Shown: in pieces, positions 1 to 6,892 of the stretch | Layout: the number at the start of each line of letters is the position of its first letter | Numbering within the stretch: position 1 is the first letter of the stretch | Assembly (NCBI GenBank): GCA_013214985.1 | Contig: JABSRY010000088.1 | Coordinates: 1-8,068 of the forward strand | Direction of reading: 5' to 3' | Length of the DNA: 8,068 nt | From: Hyphomicrobiales bacterium | GTDB lineage: Bacteria > Pseudomonadota > Alphaproteobacteria > Rhizobiales > OSC116 | The notes under the pieces: generated by a model | What the model saw: only the letters and a program-made list of their open reading frames with translations | The model's database searches: none | Told to the model about the DNA's origin: nothing | Program-made: the position numbers and the translations under genes

Positions 1-40
1 TAAAAAGGATATGGCGGCGAAAATCAACAGAATAGGTCAT
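1..40 (-). CDS. IS630-type transposase, N-terminal fragment cut by the window edge
   Basis: Read on the minus strand from an ATG at 40-38, the sequence gives MTYSVDFRRHILF and then runs off the window. This opening (M-T/A-Y-S-x-D-F/L-R-x-x-x-L) is typical of IS630-family transposases, where it begins the helix-turn-helix DNA-binding region ahead of the DDE catalytic domain. Only 13 residues are visible, so the call rests on motif recognition alone. No strong Shine-Dalgarno sequence is visible upstream. If the call is right, the left terminal repeat of the element should lie somewhere within about 41-130, next to a TA target duplication, but I cannot place it without the other end. The alternative is the overlapping plus-strand open frame 2-112, which shows no recognisable family. 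Confidence 0.5.
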   Translation of the reverse strand, partial: MTYSVDFRRHILF

Positions 41-89
41 TATATCAGTGTAATCATTTTAAAGGCGTTAGGCTATAGTAGTGAAGTTG

Positions 90-116
90 AAGTTTATTTG
101 AGTCTGAAATAGACTT
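90..116. repeat. Inverted repeat near the presumed insertion-sequence end
   Basis: Arms 90-99 (AAGTTTATTT) and 107-116 (AAATAGACTT) pair over 10 bases with one G-T wobble, around a 7-nt loop. An alternative register pairs AGTCT at 101-105 with AGACT at 111-115. It lies upstream of the presumed transposase start and could be sub-terminal insertion-sequence DNA or a hairpin in the leader. No T-tract follows, so I do not call it a terminator. Confidence 0.3.
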
Positions 117-226
117 TGGATTAGAGGACAAAACATCTCCATAATTAAAAATATTGTGAGTATATATAAATGATATTTCAACCCTACAGATAAATCAAGT
201 AGTGTTTGGAGGACAATCCTTTAACA

Positions 227-251
227 TAAGTTCATTTTTTGAATGAACTTA
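227..251. promoter_or_regulatory. Perfect 10-bp inverted repeat, possible operator of the GFA gene
   Basis: TAAGTTCATT at 227-236 and AATGAACTTA at 242-251 are perfect reverse complements separated by TTTTG. The right arm ends 14 nt before the ATG of the GFA-type gene. The repeat therefore overlaps the leader, where a bound repressor or an mRNA hairpin could block expression. A terminator is less likely because no T-run follows the second arm on the plus strand. The repeat itself is seen directly; the operator role is inferred. Confidence 0.45.
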
Positions 252-265
252 ACCCAGAGTGAAAA

Positions 266-637
266 ATGACATCAAAAACGATAAAAGGTTCATGCCATTG
301 TGGCGCCGTAAAGTATCGTTTTAACGATACGCCCGATTTTGCATTAAAATGCAACTGCTCTATGTGCCTAAAATTAGGCGCGTTATGGGTATATTCTCAC
401 GCAGATAATGTAGAAATAATTGCAAAACCAAATGTAACAATTGCATATAGCTATGGCGATAAAAACTTAGCATTCCATAGTTGCAAAACCTGCGGTTGCA
501 CAACCCATTGGGTAAAGCTCAAAGGCGACATAGCGGCGAAAAAAGCAGTAAACCTAAACCTAGCAGACCCACAACAAATTAACCAAATCAAACAAAGAAA
601 TTTCGACGGCGCTGACAGTTGGAAGTTTTTAGATTAA
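266..637 (+). CDS. GFA / CENP-V family zinc protein (Gfa-like, glutathione-adduct type)
   Basis: The 123-residue protein has the full cysteine layout of the GFA fold. C10 and C12 sit in a G-S-C-H-C-G-A-V motif, C29, C31 and C34 in a C-N-C-S-M-C motif, and C73 and C76 in a C-K-T-C-G motif, with C78 following. In the family, the first and last pairs hold a structural zinc and the central three hold a second zinc near the active site. Gfa of Paracoccus binds S-hydroxymethylglutathione, but most relatives have no proven substrate and formaldehyde activation should not be assumed. Length is normal for short family members. No signal peptide is visible, so it is probably cytoplasmic. The ATG at 266 has only a weak Shine-Dalgarno sequence (AGAG) and lies just after a strong inverted repeat. 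A membrane-protein gene follows after 23 nt, suggesting co-transcription. Confidence 0.88.
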   Translation: MTSKTIKGSCHCGAVKYRFNDTPDFALKCNCSMCLKLGALWVYSHADNVEIIAKPNVTIAYSYGDKNLAFHSCKTCGCTTHWVKLKGDIAAKKAVNLNLADPQQINQIKQRNFDGADSWKFLD

Positions 638-660
638 ACAGAGAAATAGTAGGAATAAAC

Positions 661-1059
661 ATGCACAATCTACAAACAAAACTAGCCAAATTACTAGTTT
701 TAAACGCCAGTTTTTCAATTATAAATGCTTTAATAATGTTTATAATACCCGCAGAAATTGCCCAAATACTATTAGTTGCAGACATTGAACTAATTGGTTT
801 GTCTGCCGAGGTCATAATATTGCTTTTAGCAGCAGGTTTGGCTGGTTTTGGTCTGTTCGTAGGTTATATTGGTTTTAATTTGGATAAGCTTAAAACACTA
901 ACCATGGTTATAATTGTTGCAGATTGGGCATGGGTTGCTACGACTTCAATAATAATTATGTCTACCAATGTTTTTACCGAAGAAGGCCGACTATATTTTG
1001 TACTTGTAGCAGCAATAGTGGCATTATTCGCATATTTTCAAGGCAAGTTTTATAAATAA
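661..1059 (+). CDS. Small four-helix integral membrane protein of unknown function
   Basis: The 132-residue protein is almost entirely hydrophobic, with four predicted membrane segments at about residues 10-30, 45-70, 78-100 and 110-128, and a basic end (QGKFYK). The layout resembles a widespread uncharacterised family of four-helix membrane proteins that carry a conserved D-W/L-x-W near helix 3 (here VADWAWV). I do not recognise a function. I chose the ATG at 661 because AGGA lies 6 nt upstream (651-654). An upstream ATG at 619 in the same frame would overlap the GFA gene and lacks a good ribosome site. It follows the GFA gene by 23 nt and probably shares its mRNA. Its stop is one base from the stop of the convergent HxlR gene. 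Confidence 0.75.
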   Translation: MHNLQTKLAKLLVLNASFSIINALIMFIIPAEIAQILLVADIELIGLSAEVIILLLAAGLAGFGLFVGYIGFNLDKLKTLTMVIIVADWAWVATTSIIIMSTNVFTEEGRLYFVLVAAIVALFAYFQGKFYK

Positions 1060-1060
1060 A

Positions 1061-1774
1061 TCAAGCGTTAATGCGCTTATTCTCGGGGTGTTTTTTAACA
1101 TGGGCAATACTGCTTTGGCCTAACCATACCTTTGTAATATCGACATATTTTTTGGACCCCTCAACAATTAGGCTACTGTCGTTAATTGCGGCATCATAAT
1201 CATCCCAACCCATCCATATTTTAACTAGCTTTTTCACCGAAACATCAATAACCACATCGATATTAAAATCATGGTCAATATAGCATAAATCTACTTCATC
1301 ATTTTCATATATAAGCCAATGATTGGCGCGGTTTTCTGCTATATCATTTAAGTGAAAATGCACAATGAATGGGTCAGGCAGTATAGCCAATGGCTTTGCA
1401 TTGCGTCTAATATCCCACATCAGCAGGGATTCATCAATTTCGGCAAGAGCTGGCTCGGTTTGCAACCATTCTTGCCCCCAACTCGCCATTGCTTTTATTA
1501 CTGCACCAAGCTCCAACCCTGCTTCAGTCAGTAAATATTGAGTTTGCCCAGTATCGGTGTTTTTTGACTTTGTAACAATTTCTTTTTGAATAAGCTCTTT
1601 TAAGCGGTTGGATAATAAGGTTCTAGATGCGAGCGGCAAGCCACGGCAAATATCGTTAAAACTGGTCGAACCAAACAACATTTCACGAATTAATAACAAG
1701 GTCCATCGATTGCAAAGAAACTCTGCAGCCATAGATAATGGGCAATATTGGCCATAATTTGCGTTGGTTGTCAT
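1061..1774 (-). CDS. HxlR-family regulator with C-terminal SCP2-like domain
   Basis: Residues 7-105 are a HxlR winged helix. The sequence Y-G-Q-Y-C-P-L-S-M-A is followed by N-R-W-T-L-L-L-I-R-E and by the recognition region with S-R-T-L-L-S-N-R-L-K-E-L. Cys11 occupies the conserved N-terminal position that senses thiol-reactive compounds in some HxlR proteins such as YodB. Residues 115-225 match the SCP2 sterol-carrier-like domain fused to a subset of HxlR regulators (VHFHLNDIAE, then WLIYENDEVDLC, then VKIWMGWDDY), which may bind a hydrophobic ligand. At 237 residues it is longer than simple HxlR proteins (about 110-130) but normal for this fused type. The ATG at 1774 has a GGGGGA Shine-Dalgarno sequence 5 nt upstream. 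The gene lies 47 nt downstream of the broken dehydrogenase and was probably co-transcribed with it; control of that gene or of the GFA pair is inference. Confidence 0.88.
   Translation of the reverse strand: MTTNANYGQYCPLSMAAEFLCNRWTLLLIREMLFGSTSFNDICRGLPLASRTLLSNRLKELIQKEIVTKSKNTDTGQTQYLLTEAGLELGAVIKAMASWGQEWLQTEPALAEIDESLLMWDIRRNAKPLAILPDPFIVHFHLNDIAENRANHWLIYENDEVDLCYIDHDFNIDVVIDVSVKKLVKIWMGWDDYDAAINDSSLIVEGSKKYVDITKVWLGQSSIAHVKKHPENKRINA
1063..1078 (-). terminator. Weak possible terminator hairpin at the end of the HxlR gene
   Basis: AAGCG and CGCTT form a 5-bp stem with a 6-nt loop. The stem overlaps the last codons of the HxlR gene and, on the minus strand, is followed by a moderately T-rich stretch (GATTTATTTAT). 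The two convergent genes end one base apart, so no other terminator fits between them. The stem is short, and it may simply be coding sequence. Confidence 0.22.
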
Positions 1775-1821
1775 CTAATTCCCCCAGAAATCATTACATC
1801 ACCTTAGATAAAAAACATAGC

Positions 1822-2936
1822 TTAGTAAATGTTTTTTACACTTTGCCCTAATGCCATAGCCCCTGCATAATGGGCTTGAGAACCCGCTTGCAAAGGGTGA
1901 TACTTCGCAGCTTGAATGTCTCTAAATAATATTTCAAGCCCTGTATCGCGGTAAAAACCCACTCCACCAGCAAGCTCCATAGCAAGTTCAACGGTCTTTA
2001 TGGCGTTTTGGCCAACTAAAGTTCGGCCGATCATCACATCATTGACAATAATTTCAGATGGCGTGTTTTTATTAACCGCATCTAACATAGAGCTGTGCGC
2101 CATTTGCGCCGCACGTAGGCTTGTTTCCATACGCCCTGCAATATCTAAACTATAATGGTTTATAGGGCGTTTTTTTGCAATCTCAACGGCTATATTGCGG
2201 GCTTTTTGTGCAATGCCAACATAGACCGAATATACCAATGTAAAAGCAATGGTCGATAACATATGAAAAACAGGATGCCACTCACCCGCTTTGCGCGAAA
2301 ATGCAACGGCAGCATCGGCAACAAATAAATCCTTAATTATAATATCATTTGACCCAGTACCGCGCATGCCTAAAGTTTTCCAATTGTCTTGAATTTGTAT
2401 TTCGGGCGCGCTCATTGGCACCCCAAAATGTAATACAGATTTTGTGCCATCTGCTTCTTTAAAAATAGCACTGGTCATTAAAATATCGCCCATTGCAGCG
2501 CCAGATGAAAATACTTTGCGGGCATTAATTTTGTAGCCACCTTCAACCTTTGTGGCATCTCCACTACCGCCGATCCAGTCCTACCCACCACTAGAAACTA
2601 GAATAAGTTTTTCATTGGCGATGCGCTTTAACAAAGGCACTACCACTTCGGCTTGTTTATGTTCCCATCGCCAAGCAGGAAAAGCCACCTGATGTGTGTG
2701 CATAGAAAATGCCAGGCCAGTCGAGCCGCAAGCCGCGCCAATAATGCGCAACATGCCGCATAAGTCCGAAATATTTGCCCCAGCGCCGCCAAACTCTTTG
2801 GGAACGCCTGCATAGCTTAATCCCGCATCTTTTAGCATCTGAATATTGTCGCCAACAAAAATATCATTTGCATCAAAGTTTTGAGCATTTTCACTAAATA
2901 TAGTTGCCAATTTTGTGGCTTTTACAATTATGTCAT
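1822..2936 (-). pseudogene. Acyl-CoA dehydrogenase-family flavoprotein gene, broken by an amber codon and a shifted start
   Basis: Two pieces in one frame rebuild a nearly complete dehydrogenase of about 360 residues. The N-terminal helical domain contains LKDAGLSYAGVPKEFGGAGA, the middle domain contains DNWKTLGMRGTGS, and the C-terminal domain contains ELAGGVGFYRD followed by AKYHPLQ. That last HPL ending resembles the DszC/SfnB-like and related groups more than classical short-chain enzymes, so the substrate is unknown. A TAG at 2583-2581 interrupts SSGG-stop-DWIGGSG, where relatives usually have serine; TCG to TAG is a single change. The frame continues cleanly beyond it. Separately, the only well-placed start, ATG at 2936 with GGAGGG 8 nt upstream, runs into TAA after two codons. 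It is one base out of frame with the coding body, which otherwise opens only with TTG at 2910. Two lesions argue for a decaying gene rather than one sequencing error. The HxlR gene follows 47 nt downstream. Confidence 0.85.
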
Positions 2937-2944
2937 TTTACAAT

Positions 2945-2950
2945 CCCTCC
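2945..2950 (-). promoter_or_regulatory. Strong Shine-Dalgarno sequence pointing to the ancestral dehydrogenase start
   Basis: GGAGGG on the minus strand lies 8 nt upstream of ATG 2936-2934. This is one of the best ribosome sites in the window, yet the ATG reads ATG ACA TAA. It shows where translation once began and that a single-base deletion (or equivalent shift) probably occurred between 2933 and about 2911. Confidence 0.6.
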
Positions 2951-2993
2951 AGTTGTTATGAAAAGAAGCATAAAGTAACTAAAACTACCCGCC

Positions 2994-3012
2994 TAGTACA
3001 TAAATTGTACTA
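2994..3012. promoter_or_regulatory. Perfect 7-bp inverted repeat, possible operator upstream of the dehydrogenase gene
   Basis: TAGTACA at 2994-3000 and TGTACTA at 3006-3012 are perfect reverse complements around a TAAAT spacer. On the minus strand the repeat lies about 58-76 nt before the ancestral ATG and contains TACAAT, a near match to a -10 hexamer, so it could be a repressor site overlapping a promoter. HxlR regulators bind short AT-rich palindromes of this size, and one is encoded in the same transcription unit. No good -35 is visible, so the promoter is uncertain. Confidence 0.4.
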
Positions 3013-3040
3013 AGTAAGACATTACAACTTGTAGGGTGGG

Positions 3041-3901
3041 TCAAAGTCCCAATATTAGGGTTATTTCACGTTTTAGAGCATCCTTCATAGGCTTAGTTGC
3101 CTCTAGAATCTCTTGGGCTTTATGAAAATCCATAACTTTAAATTTATCAATCGGCGCATGCATATAAATATCAGGGGCAGAATGGCACAGTCTTTCTTCC
3201 ATAATTCTGTTTTGCATCAATTGATTAGAGGCATATAATACATCTTTGCTGGTCGGAATAAAAACACTGGTTTTATTGGATTTTTTAGTAGATTTTTTAG
3301 GCTTTATAGGCCGCCCATTTACATTTATAGCAATAGAAAAATCGCAATCATCTAATATTGTGCTATAGGGAACAGGGTTACAATATGCACCATCTATATA
3401 AATGTTTCCGTCCATAATAACTGGCCTAAAAACCGCAGGTATTGCAGCACTAGCAGTAATTGCCAAACCCAAATTGCCTTTGGTAATTATGAATTCACTG
3501 CCTTCATAATAATTGGTTGTTATAATTTTCAAAGGTATTTTAAGTTCGCTAAAATCATTAACTACTTGGTTAGGCAACAATATATCAAGCAGGGTTTCGC
3601 CATTTAATAAGGCGGGTTTAAACGGGTTTAGTAAATCCACCAAATCGCTCGGCGAGGCCGAAAAAATTTGACTAACAATTTTAGCAGTATTTTTCAGTTT
3701 TTCTTGAACATAAATCAGTAAATCATCACCACTCATGCCAGAGGCATGTGCCGCGCCAATCATTGCGCCAATCGATGTGCCAGAAATAACATTAACCTCA
3801 AGCCCCAACTCTTCAATGGCCTTAATTGCCCAAATATGGGCTAAACCCCGCGCACCACCACCACCAAGTGCAAGTCCAATTTTAACAGAGGGGTTCGCCA
3901 T
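3041..3901 (-). CDS. Patatin-like phospholipase / RssA-type serine hydrolase
   Basis: The 286-residue protein carries the complete patatin signature. The oxyanion-hole loop is G13-G-G-G-A-R-G19, the nucleophile motif is G41-T-S-I-G45 with Ser43, and the second member of the Ser-Asp dyad is Asp170 in I-D-G-A-Y-C-N-P-V-P. Such enzymes hydrolyse acyl esters of lipids. Length and layout match the compact bacterial RssA/YchK group rather than the larger secreted toxins such as ExoU. No signal peptide is present, so a cytoplasmic or inner-membrane-associated role is likely; the substrate is unknown. I chose the ATG at 3901 because GGTGA precedes it by 6 nt; in-frame TTG 3913 and GTG 3910 are less likely. 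A lysine-rich stretch (KPKKSTKKSNK) near residues 200-212 is probably a surface loop. It lies 35 nt downstream of purD, consistent with one operon. No clear terminator follows it. Confidence 0.9.
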   Translation of the reverse strand: MANPSVKIGLALGGGGARGLAHIWAIKAIEELGLEVNVISGTSIGAMIGAAHASGMSGDDLLIYVQEKLKNTAKIVSQIFSASPSDLVDLLNPFKPALLNGETLLDILLPNQVVNDFSELKIPLKIITTNYYEGSEFIITKGNLGLAITASAAIPAVFRPVIMDGNIYIDGAYCNPVPYSTILDDCDFSIAINVNGRPIKPKKSTKKSNKTSVFIPTSKDVLYASNQLMQNRIMEERLCHSAPDIYMHAPIDKFKVMDFHKAQEILEATKPMKDALKREITLILGL

Positions 3902-3936
3902 ATAATTCACCAATGGTAAGAGTAGGTTAAATGTTA

Positions 3937-5229
3937 CTATTGTTTATCTTCGCGGGCAATAGCTCTAAACCCAATATCTTTTCGGCAAAAACCATCATCC
4001 CAATCAATGTTATCAATGGCATCATATGCTGCTTGTGCAGCCGCTTTTACACTGCCTGCCGCGGCAACAATGTTAAGCACACGGCCACCATTGGCAACAA
4101 TGTTACCGCCCAACCGTTTTGTACCCGCATGAAAAATAGTAATATTATCAGGCGCACTCGCAACTTCAAGGTTGCTAATTTCGGTGTCTTTATTATAGGC
4201 AATCGGGTAGCCTTTGGCCGCCATAACCACATTCATAACCACATCATCTGACCATTTGATTTTGAGTTCATCTAAACGGTTTTGCGCAGTCGCCAATAAA
4301 AGCTCTAACATGTCAGATTGTAAGCGCATGGCAATTGCTTGAATTTCTGGGTCACCAAAACGTGCATTATATTCAATCAACTTGGGGCCAGTTTCGGTAA
4401 TCATTAAACCCGCAAATAACACACCATCAAATGGCATGCCGCGCTTTACCATAGCATTAGCGGTCGGAATTATAATTTCATCCATCACCCGTTTGGTCAT
4501 GGCTTCATCCAAAATTGGCGTAGGGGTATAAGCACCCATACCGCCTGTGTTTGGGCCCATGTCGCCTTCACCCACGGGTTTATGGTCTTGTGCGCCGACC
4601 ATTGGTGCAACATTTGCACCATTAACCAAAGCAAAAAAACTAGCCTCTTCGCCGACCATAAATTCTTCAATAACCACTTCGGCACCTGCATCACCAAATG
4701 CCCCGCCAAACATATCGTCAATCGCAAAATTAGCTTCAGCAATATTTTGGGCGATTATAACCCCCTTGCCCGCGGCAAGCCCATCGGCTTTAACCACCAA
4801 TGGCGCCCCCATTAATTTGATAAATTCTTTGGCTTTTGTCGCATCGCTAAACCGTTCATATTTTGCGGTCGGAATGTTAAATTCGCGACAAAGGTCTTTC
4901 ATAAAGCCTTTACTACCTTCTATTTGTGCGGCCTCACGGTCGGGGCCAAAAACCAAAATATCAGCAGCGCGTAGGCTAGACGCTAGGCCGTCAACCAACG
5001 GTGCTTCAGGGCCAATTATAATAAAATCTATATCATTATCATAGGCAAAATTCACAATTTGCAAATGGTCTTTAACATCTAAATCAACACTTTCTGCAAC
5101 AGTATCGGTGCCACCATTACCAGGGCATATATATAATTTAGCAAGTTTGTCAGATTTGGCAATGCCATAGCAAAGCGCATGTTCACGTCCACCAGAACCC
5201 AACACCAAAACATTTAATTTTTTACCCAT
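3937..5229 (-). CDS. purD: Phosphoribosylamine-glycine ligase (GAR synthetase)
   Basis: PurD joins 5-phosphoribosylamine and glycine with ATP hydrolysis to make GAR, the second step of de novo purine synthesis, in the cytoplasm. The protein has 430 residues from the ATG at 5229, almost identical to E. coli PurD (429). The N-domain opens with V-L-G-S-G-G-R-E-H-A-L (residues 8-19) and contains PGNGGT at 36-41. The ATP-grasp part shows VVKADGLAAGKGV at 145-157, GPNTGGMGAYTP at 225-236 and the metal-binding LIEYNARFGDPEIQA at 284-298. The C-terminal domain ends with GFCRKDIGFRA. The ATG at 5229 has GGAG 6 nt upstream; a GTG at 5241 in frame overlaps that ribosome site and is unlikely to be the start. 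The gene is divergent from xseA and is followed after 35 nt by the patatin gene. It appears intact. Confidence 0.97.
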   Translation of the reverse strand: MGKKLNVLVLGSGGREHALCYGIAKSDKLAKLYICPGNGGTDTVAESVDLDVKDHLQIVNFAYDNDIDFIIIGPEAPLVDGLASSLRAADILVFGPDREAAQIEGSKGFMKDLCREFNIPTAKYERFSDATKAKEFIKLMGAPLVVKADGLAAGKGVIIAQNIAEANFAIDDMFGGAFGDAGAEVVIEEFMVGEEASFFALVNGANVAPMVGAQDHKPVGEGDMGPNTGGMGAYTPTPILDEAMTKRVMDEIIIPTANAMVKRGMPFDGVLFAGLMITETGPKLIEYNARFGDPEIQAIAMRLQSDMLELLLATAQNRLDELKIKWSDDVVMNVVMAAKGYPIAYNKDTEISNLEVASAPDNITIFHAGTKRLGGNIVANGGRVLNIVAAAGSVKAAAQAAYDAIDNIDWDDGFCRKDIGFRAIAREDKQ

Positions 5230-5284
5230 TATATACTCCACATGCAGGTAATCTTACGAAAAACCTTAAATAATAAAATCTTGG

Positions 5285-5303
5285 CTATTCTTATCAGGAA
5301 TAG
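5285..5303. repeat. Perfect 6-bp inverted repeat in the purD/xseA control region
   Basis: CTATTC at 5285-5290 and GAATAG at 5298-5303 flank a 7-nt spacer. It lies about 56-74 nt upstream of the purD ATG, inside or next to the tentative purD promoter, so it could be an operator. No known regulator's consensus is recognised. Confidence 0.35.
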
Positions 5304-5330
5304 ATGTTAAATTAAACCCAAAATTCAAAA

Positions 5331-5378
5331 TGTGCGCATTGATTCGAATAATTTACAGTTTTGAATATATTGTGCGCA
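5331..5378. repeat. Direct repeat TGTGCGCA, two copies 40 bp apart
   Basis: TGTGCGCA occurs at 5331-5338 and again at 5371-5378, with identical orientation and a start-to-start distance of 40 bp. Each contains the palindrome TGCGCA. They stand out as GC-rich islands in an AT-rich intergenic region, and the second ends 15 nt before the xseA ATG. Paired regulator-binding sites are a reasonable inference; the repeat itself is directly visible. Confidence 0.45.
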
Positions 5379-5393
5379 AATATAGGTTGTTTA

Positions 5394-6884
5394 ATGAATA
5401 AACCAAGCAATAGTAATGTTTTAGAATTATCGGTTTCAGAAATTTCTCAAACCCTTAAACGCTTGGTTGAAGATAATTTTTCATATGTACGAATAAGAGG
5501 CGAAATTTCGGGCTATCGTGGCCCCCATTCTAGCGGCCACGCTTATTTTTCGCTTAAAGACGATAAAGCCCGCATGGATGCCGTCGTTTGGCGCGGGGTT
5601 ATGAATAAACTGCGCTTTAAACCCGAAGAAGGCATGGAAGTTATCGCAACAGGCAAGCTCTCCACTTTTCCTGGGTCATCACGCTATCAAATTATTATCG
5701 AAAATTTAGAGCCTGCTGGTGTTGGCGCATTAATGGCAATGCTCGAAGAGCGTAAGAAAAAACTAGCTGCCGAAGGCTTGTTCGACCAAGATCGAAAAAA
5801 AGCATTACCGTTTTTACCAAAAGTTATTGGGGTTATTACCTCACCCACTGGAGCGGTTATCCGCGATATTATGCACCGTATTAATGATCGCTTCCCCTGC
5901 CATGTTATTATTTGGCCAGTAAGAGTGCAGGGCGATACATCCGCCGCCGAAGTCAGCAATGCCATTGATGGTTTCAGTAAGTTAAGCGATGATGCAAGCC
6001 AAAACCCAACTAATATGCCAAGACCCGATTTAATAATTGTCGCCCGCGGCGGTGGTTCACTCGAAGATTTATGGGGTTTTAACGAAGAAATTGTGGCCCG
6101 AGCGGTAGCGAATTGTACTATTCCGCTTATTTCGGCCATTGGCCATGAAACCGATACAACTTTAATAGATTTTGTATCCGATAGGCGCGCCCCAACCCCC
6201 ACTGCTGCTGCCGAAATGGCAGTGCCCGTAAAACGAGATTTGGTGCTCATGATCGATGATCGAGGCTTTCGGTTAAAACAAGGCATATATAGGCTGTTAG
6301 AATATAGGGGTCAAAAATTAATTGCTGCCAAACGTGGCTTGCCAAAATTAAACGACCTTTTAATGCTGCCAAGGCAAAAGTTAGACCATGCCATTTTGCG
6401 CTTACAGGGGGCATTAAAAAGTGGCACAGCGCAAAAACGCAATCAATATGAGCGGATTGCAGGCAAACTATCCGCCAGCGCGTTAACTTATAATATCAAA
6501 AACAAAATTCAATATATTGAACAACTAAAACAGCGTTTAAAACACGCCTTAAATATTGAGTTAAAACAACGCAATGCCGCCTTAACCAATGTCGGTAAAT
6601 TATTAACCAGTTATTCCTATAAAGGCGTGTTAAATAGGGGGTTTGCATTGGTGTTAGATGAAAATGGTAAAAGCCTAAAATCAATAAAAAATGCAAAAGT
6701 GGGTAATTTAATTAGTGTCAAAATTGCGGATGGCGCGTTTGATGCCATCATCGGCAAACAATCGGCGGGTCAAATGCTTGACAAAAATTCTAAATCGGCT
6801 AAAAAATCAACTAAAATTACAAAACAAAACAAACCAGCAAAACAAAAACCCGATAATGGGCAAGGCAATCTGTTTGATTTATAA
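5394..6884 (+). CDS. xseA: Exodeoxyribonuclease VII large subunit
   Basis: XseA is the catalytic large subunit of ExoVII, which with several XseB subunits degrades single-stranded DNA into oligonucleotides in repair and mutation avoidance. The 496-residue protein has an N-terminal OB fold (about 10-105; VRIRGEISGYRGPHSSGHAY at 32-51) and the ExoVII core with VIGVITSPTGAVIRD at 144-158. The signature motifs ARGGGSLEDLWGFNEE (217-232), AIGHETDTTLIDF (248-260) and D-x-R-A-P-T-P-T-A-A-A-E (263-274) follow. The region 320-410 is helical and probably coiled-coil, where XseB binds. Residues 457-490 form a lysine-rich low-complexity tail ending in QGNLFDL. The ATG at 5394 is preceded by AGGT at about 8 nt; an in-frame TTG at 5361 would add 11 unrelated residues. 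xseB is not in the window. Two DUF2093 genes follow, the first after 8 nt. Confidence 0.96.
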   Translation: MNKPSNSNVLELSVSEISQTLKRLVEDNFSYVRIRGEISGYRGPHSSGHAYFSLKDDKARMDAVVWRGVMNKLRFKPEEGMEVIATGKLSTFPGSSRYQIIIENLEPAGVGALMAMLEERKKKLAAEGLFDQDRKKALPFLPKVIGVITSPTGAVIRDIMHRINDRFPCHVIIWPVRVQGDTSAAEVSNAIDGFSKLSDDASQNPTNMPRPDLIIVARGGGSLEDLWGFNEEIVARAVANCTIPLISAIGHETDTTLIDFVSDRRAPTPTAAAEMAVPVKRDLVLMIDDRGFRLKQGIYRLLEYRGQKLIAAKRGLPKLNDLLMLPRQKLDHAILRLQGALKSGTAQKRNQYERIAGKLSASALTYNIKNKIQYIEQLKQRLKHALNIELKQRNAALTNVGKLLTSYSYKGVLNRGFALVLDENGKSLKSIKNAKVGNLISVKIADGAFDAIIGKQSAGQMLDKNSKSAKKSTKITKQNKPAKQKPDNGQGNLFDL

Positions 6885-6892
6885 GGTATTAT

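Larger units (their letters stand above)
5230..5393. promoter_or_regulatory. Divergent purD/xseA control region
   Basis: These 164 bases contain no gene and must hold both promoters. Toward purD, a CTGATA / 16 nt / TATTAT pair on the minus strand is the best promoter candidate I can see. Toward xseA, TTTACA at 5352-5357 resembles a -35, but no convincing -10 follows at normal spacing. A perfect CTATTC/GAATAG inverted repeat at 5285-5303 and two TGTGCGCA copies at 5331 and 5371 occupy the region. A GATTC site at 5341 matches the GANTC target of CcrM, the cell-cycle methylase of alphaproteobacteria. Promoter placements are tentative. Confidence 0.45.

Noticed and set aside
2..112. Plus-strand open frame at the left edge, 37 codons including the stop
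   Set aside because: It shows no recognisable family and overlaps the minus-strand IS630-like start, which has a specific motif match. Kept only as the less likely reading.
2581..2583. Amber codon as programmed recoding (for example pyrrolysine)
   Set aside because: The position is not catalytic, relatives have serine, the start is also damaged, and recoding of TAG is not known in ordinary alphaproteobacteria.
4547..5044. Plus-strand open frame opposite purD
   Set aside because: Antisense shadow of the conserved PurD ATP-grasp region; low-complexity translation with no known family.
5339..5352. FNR/FixK-like box (TTGAT-N4-ATAAT) upstream of xseA
   Set aside because: Only the left half-site matches; the right half differs at two of five positions, and neither neighbouring gene is a typical FNR target.
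5687..6286. Long minus-strand open frame inside xseA
   Set aside because: It is a composition-driven shadow of xseA with no domain similarity, and xseA motifs run through the whole region.
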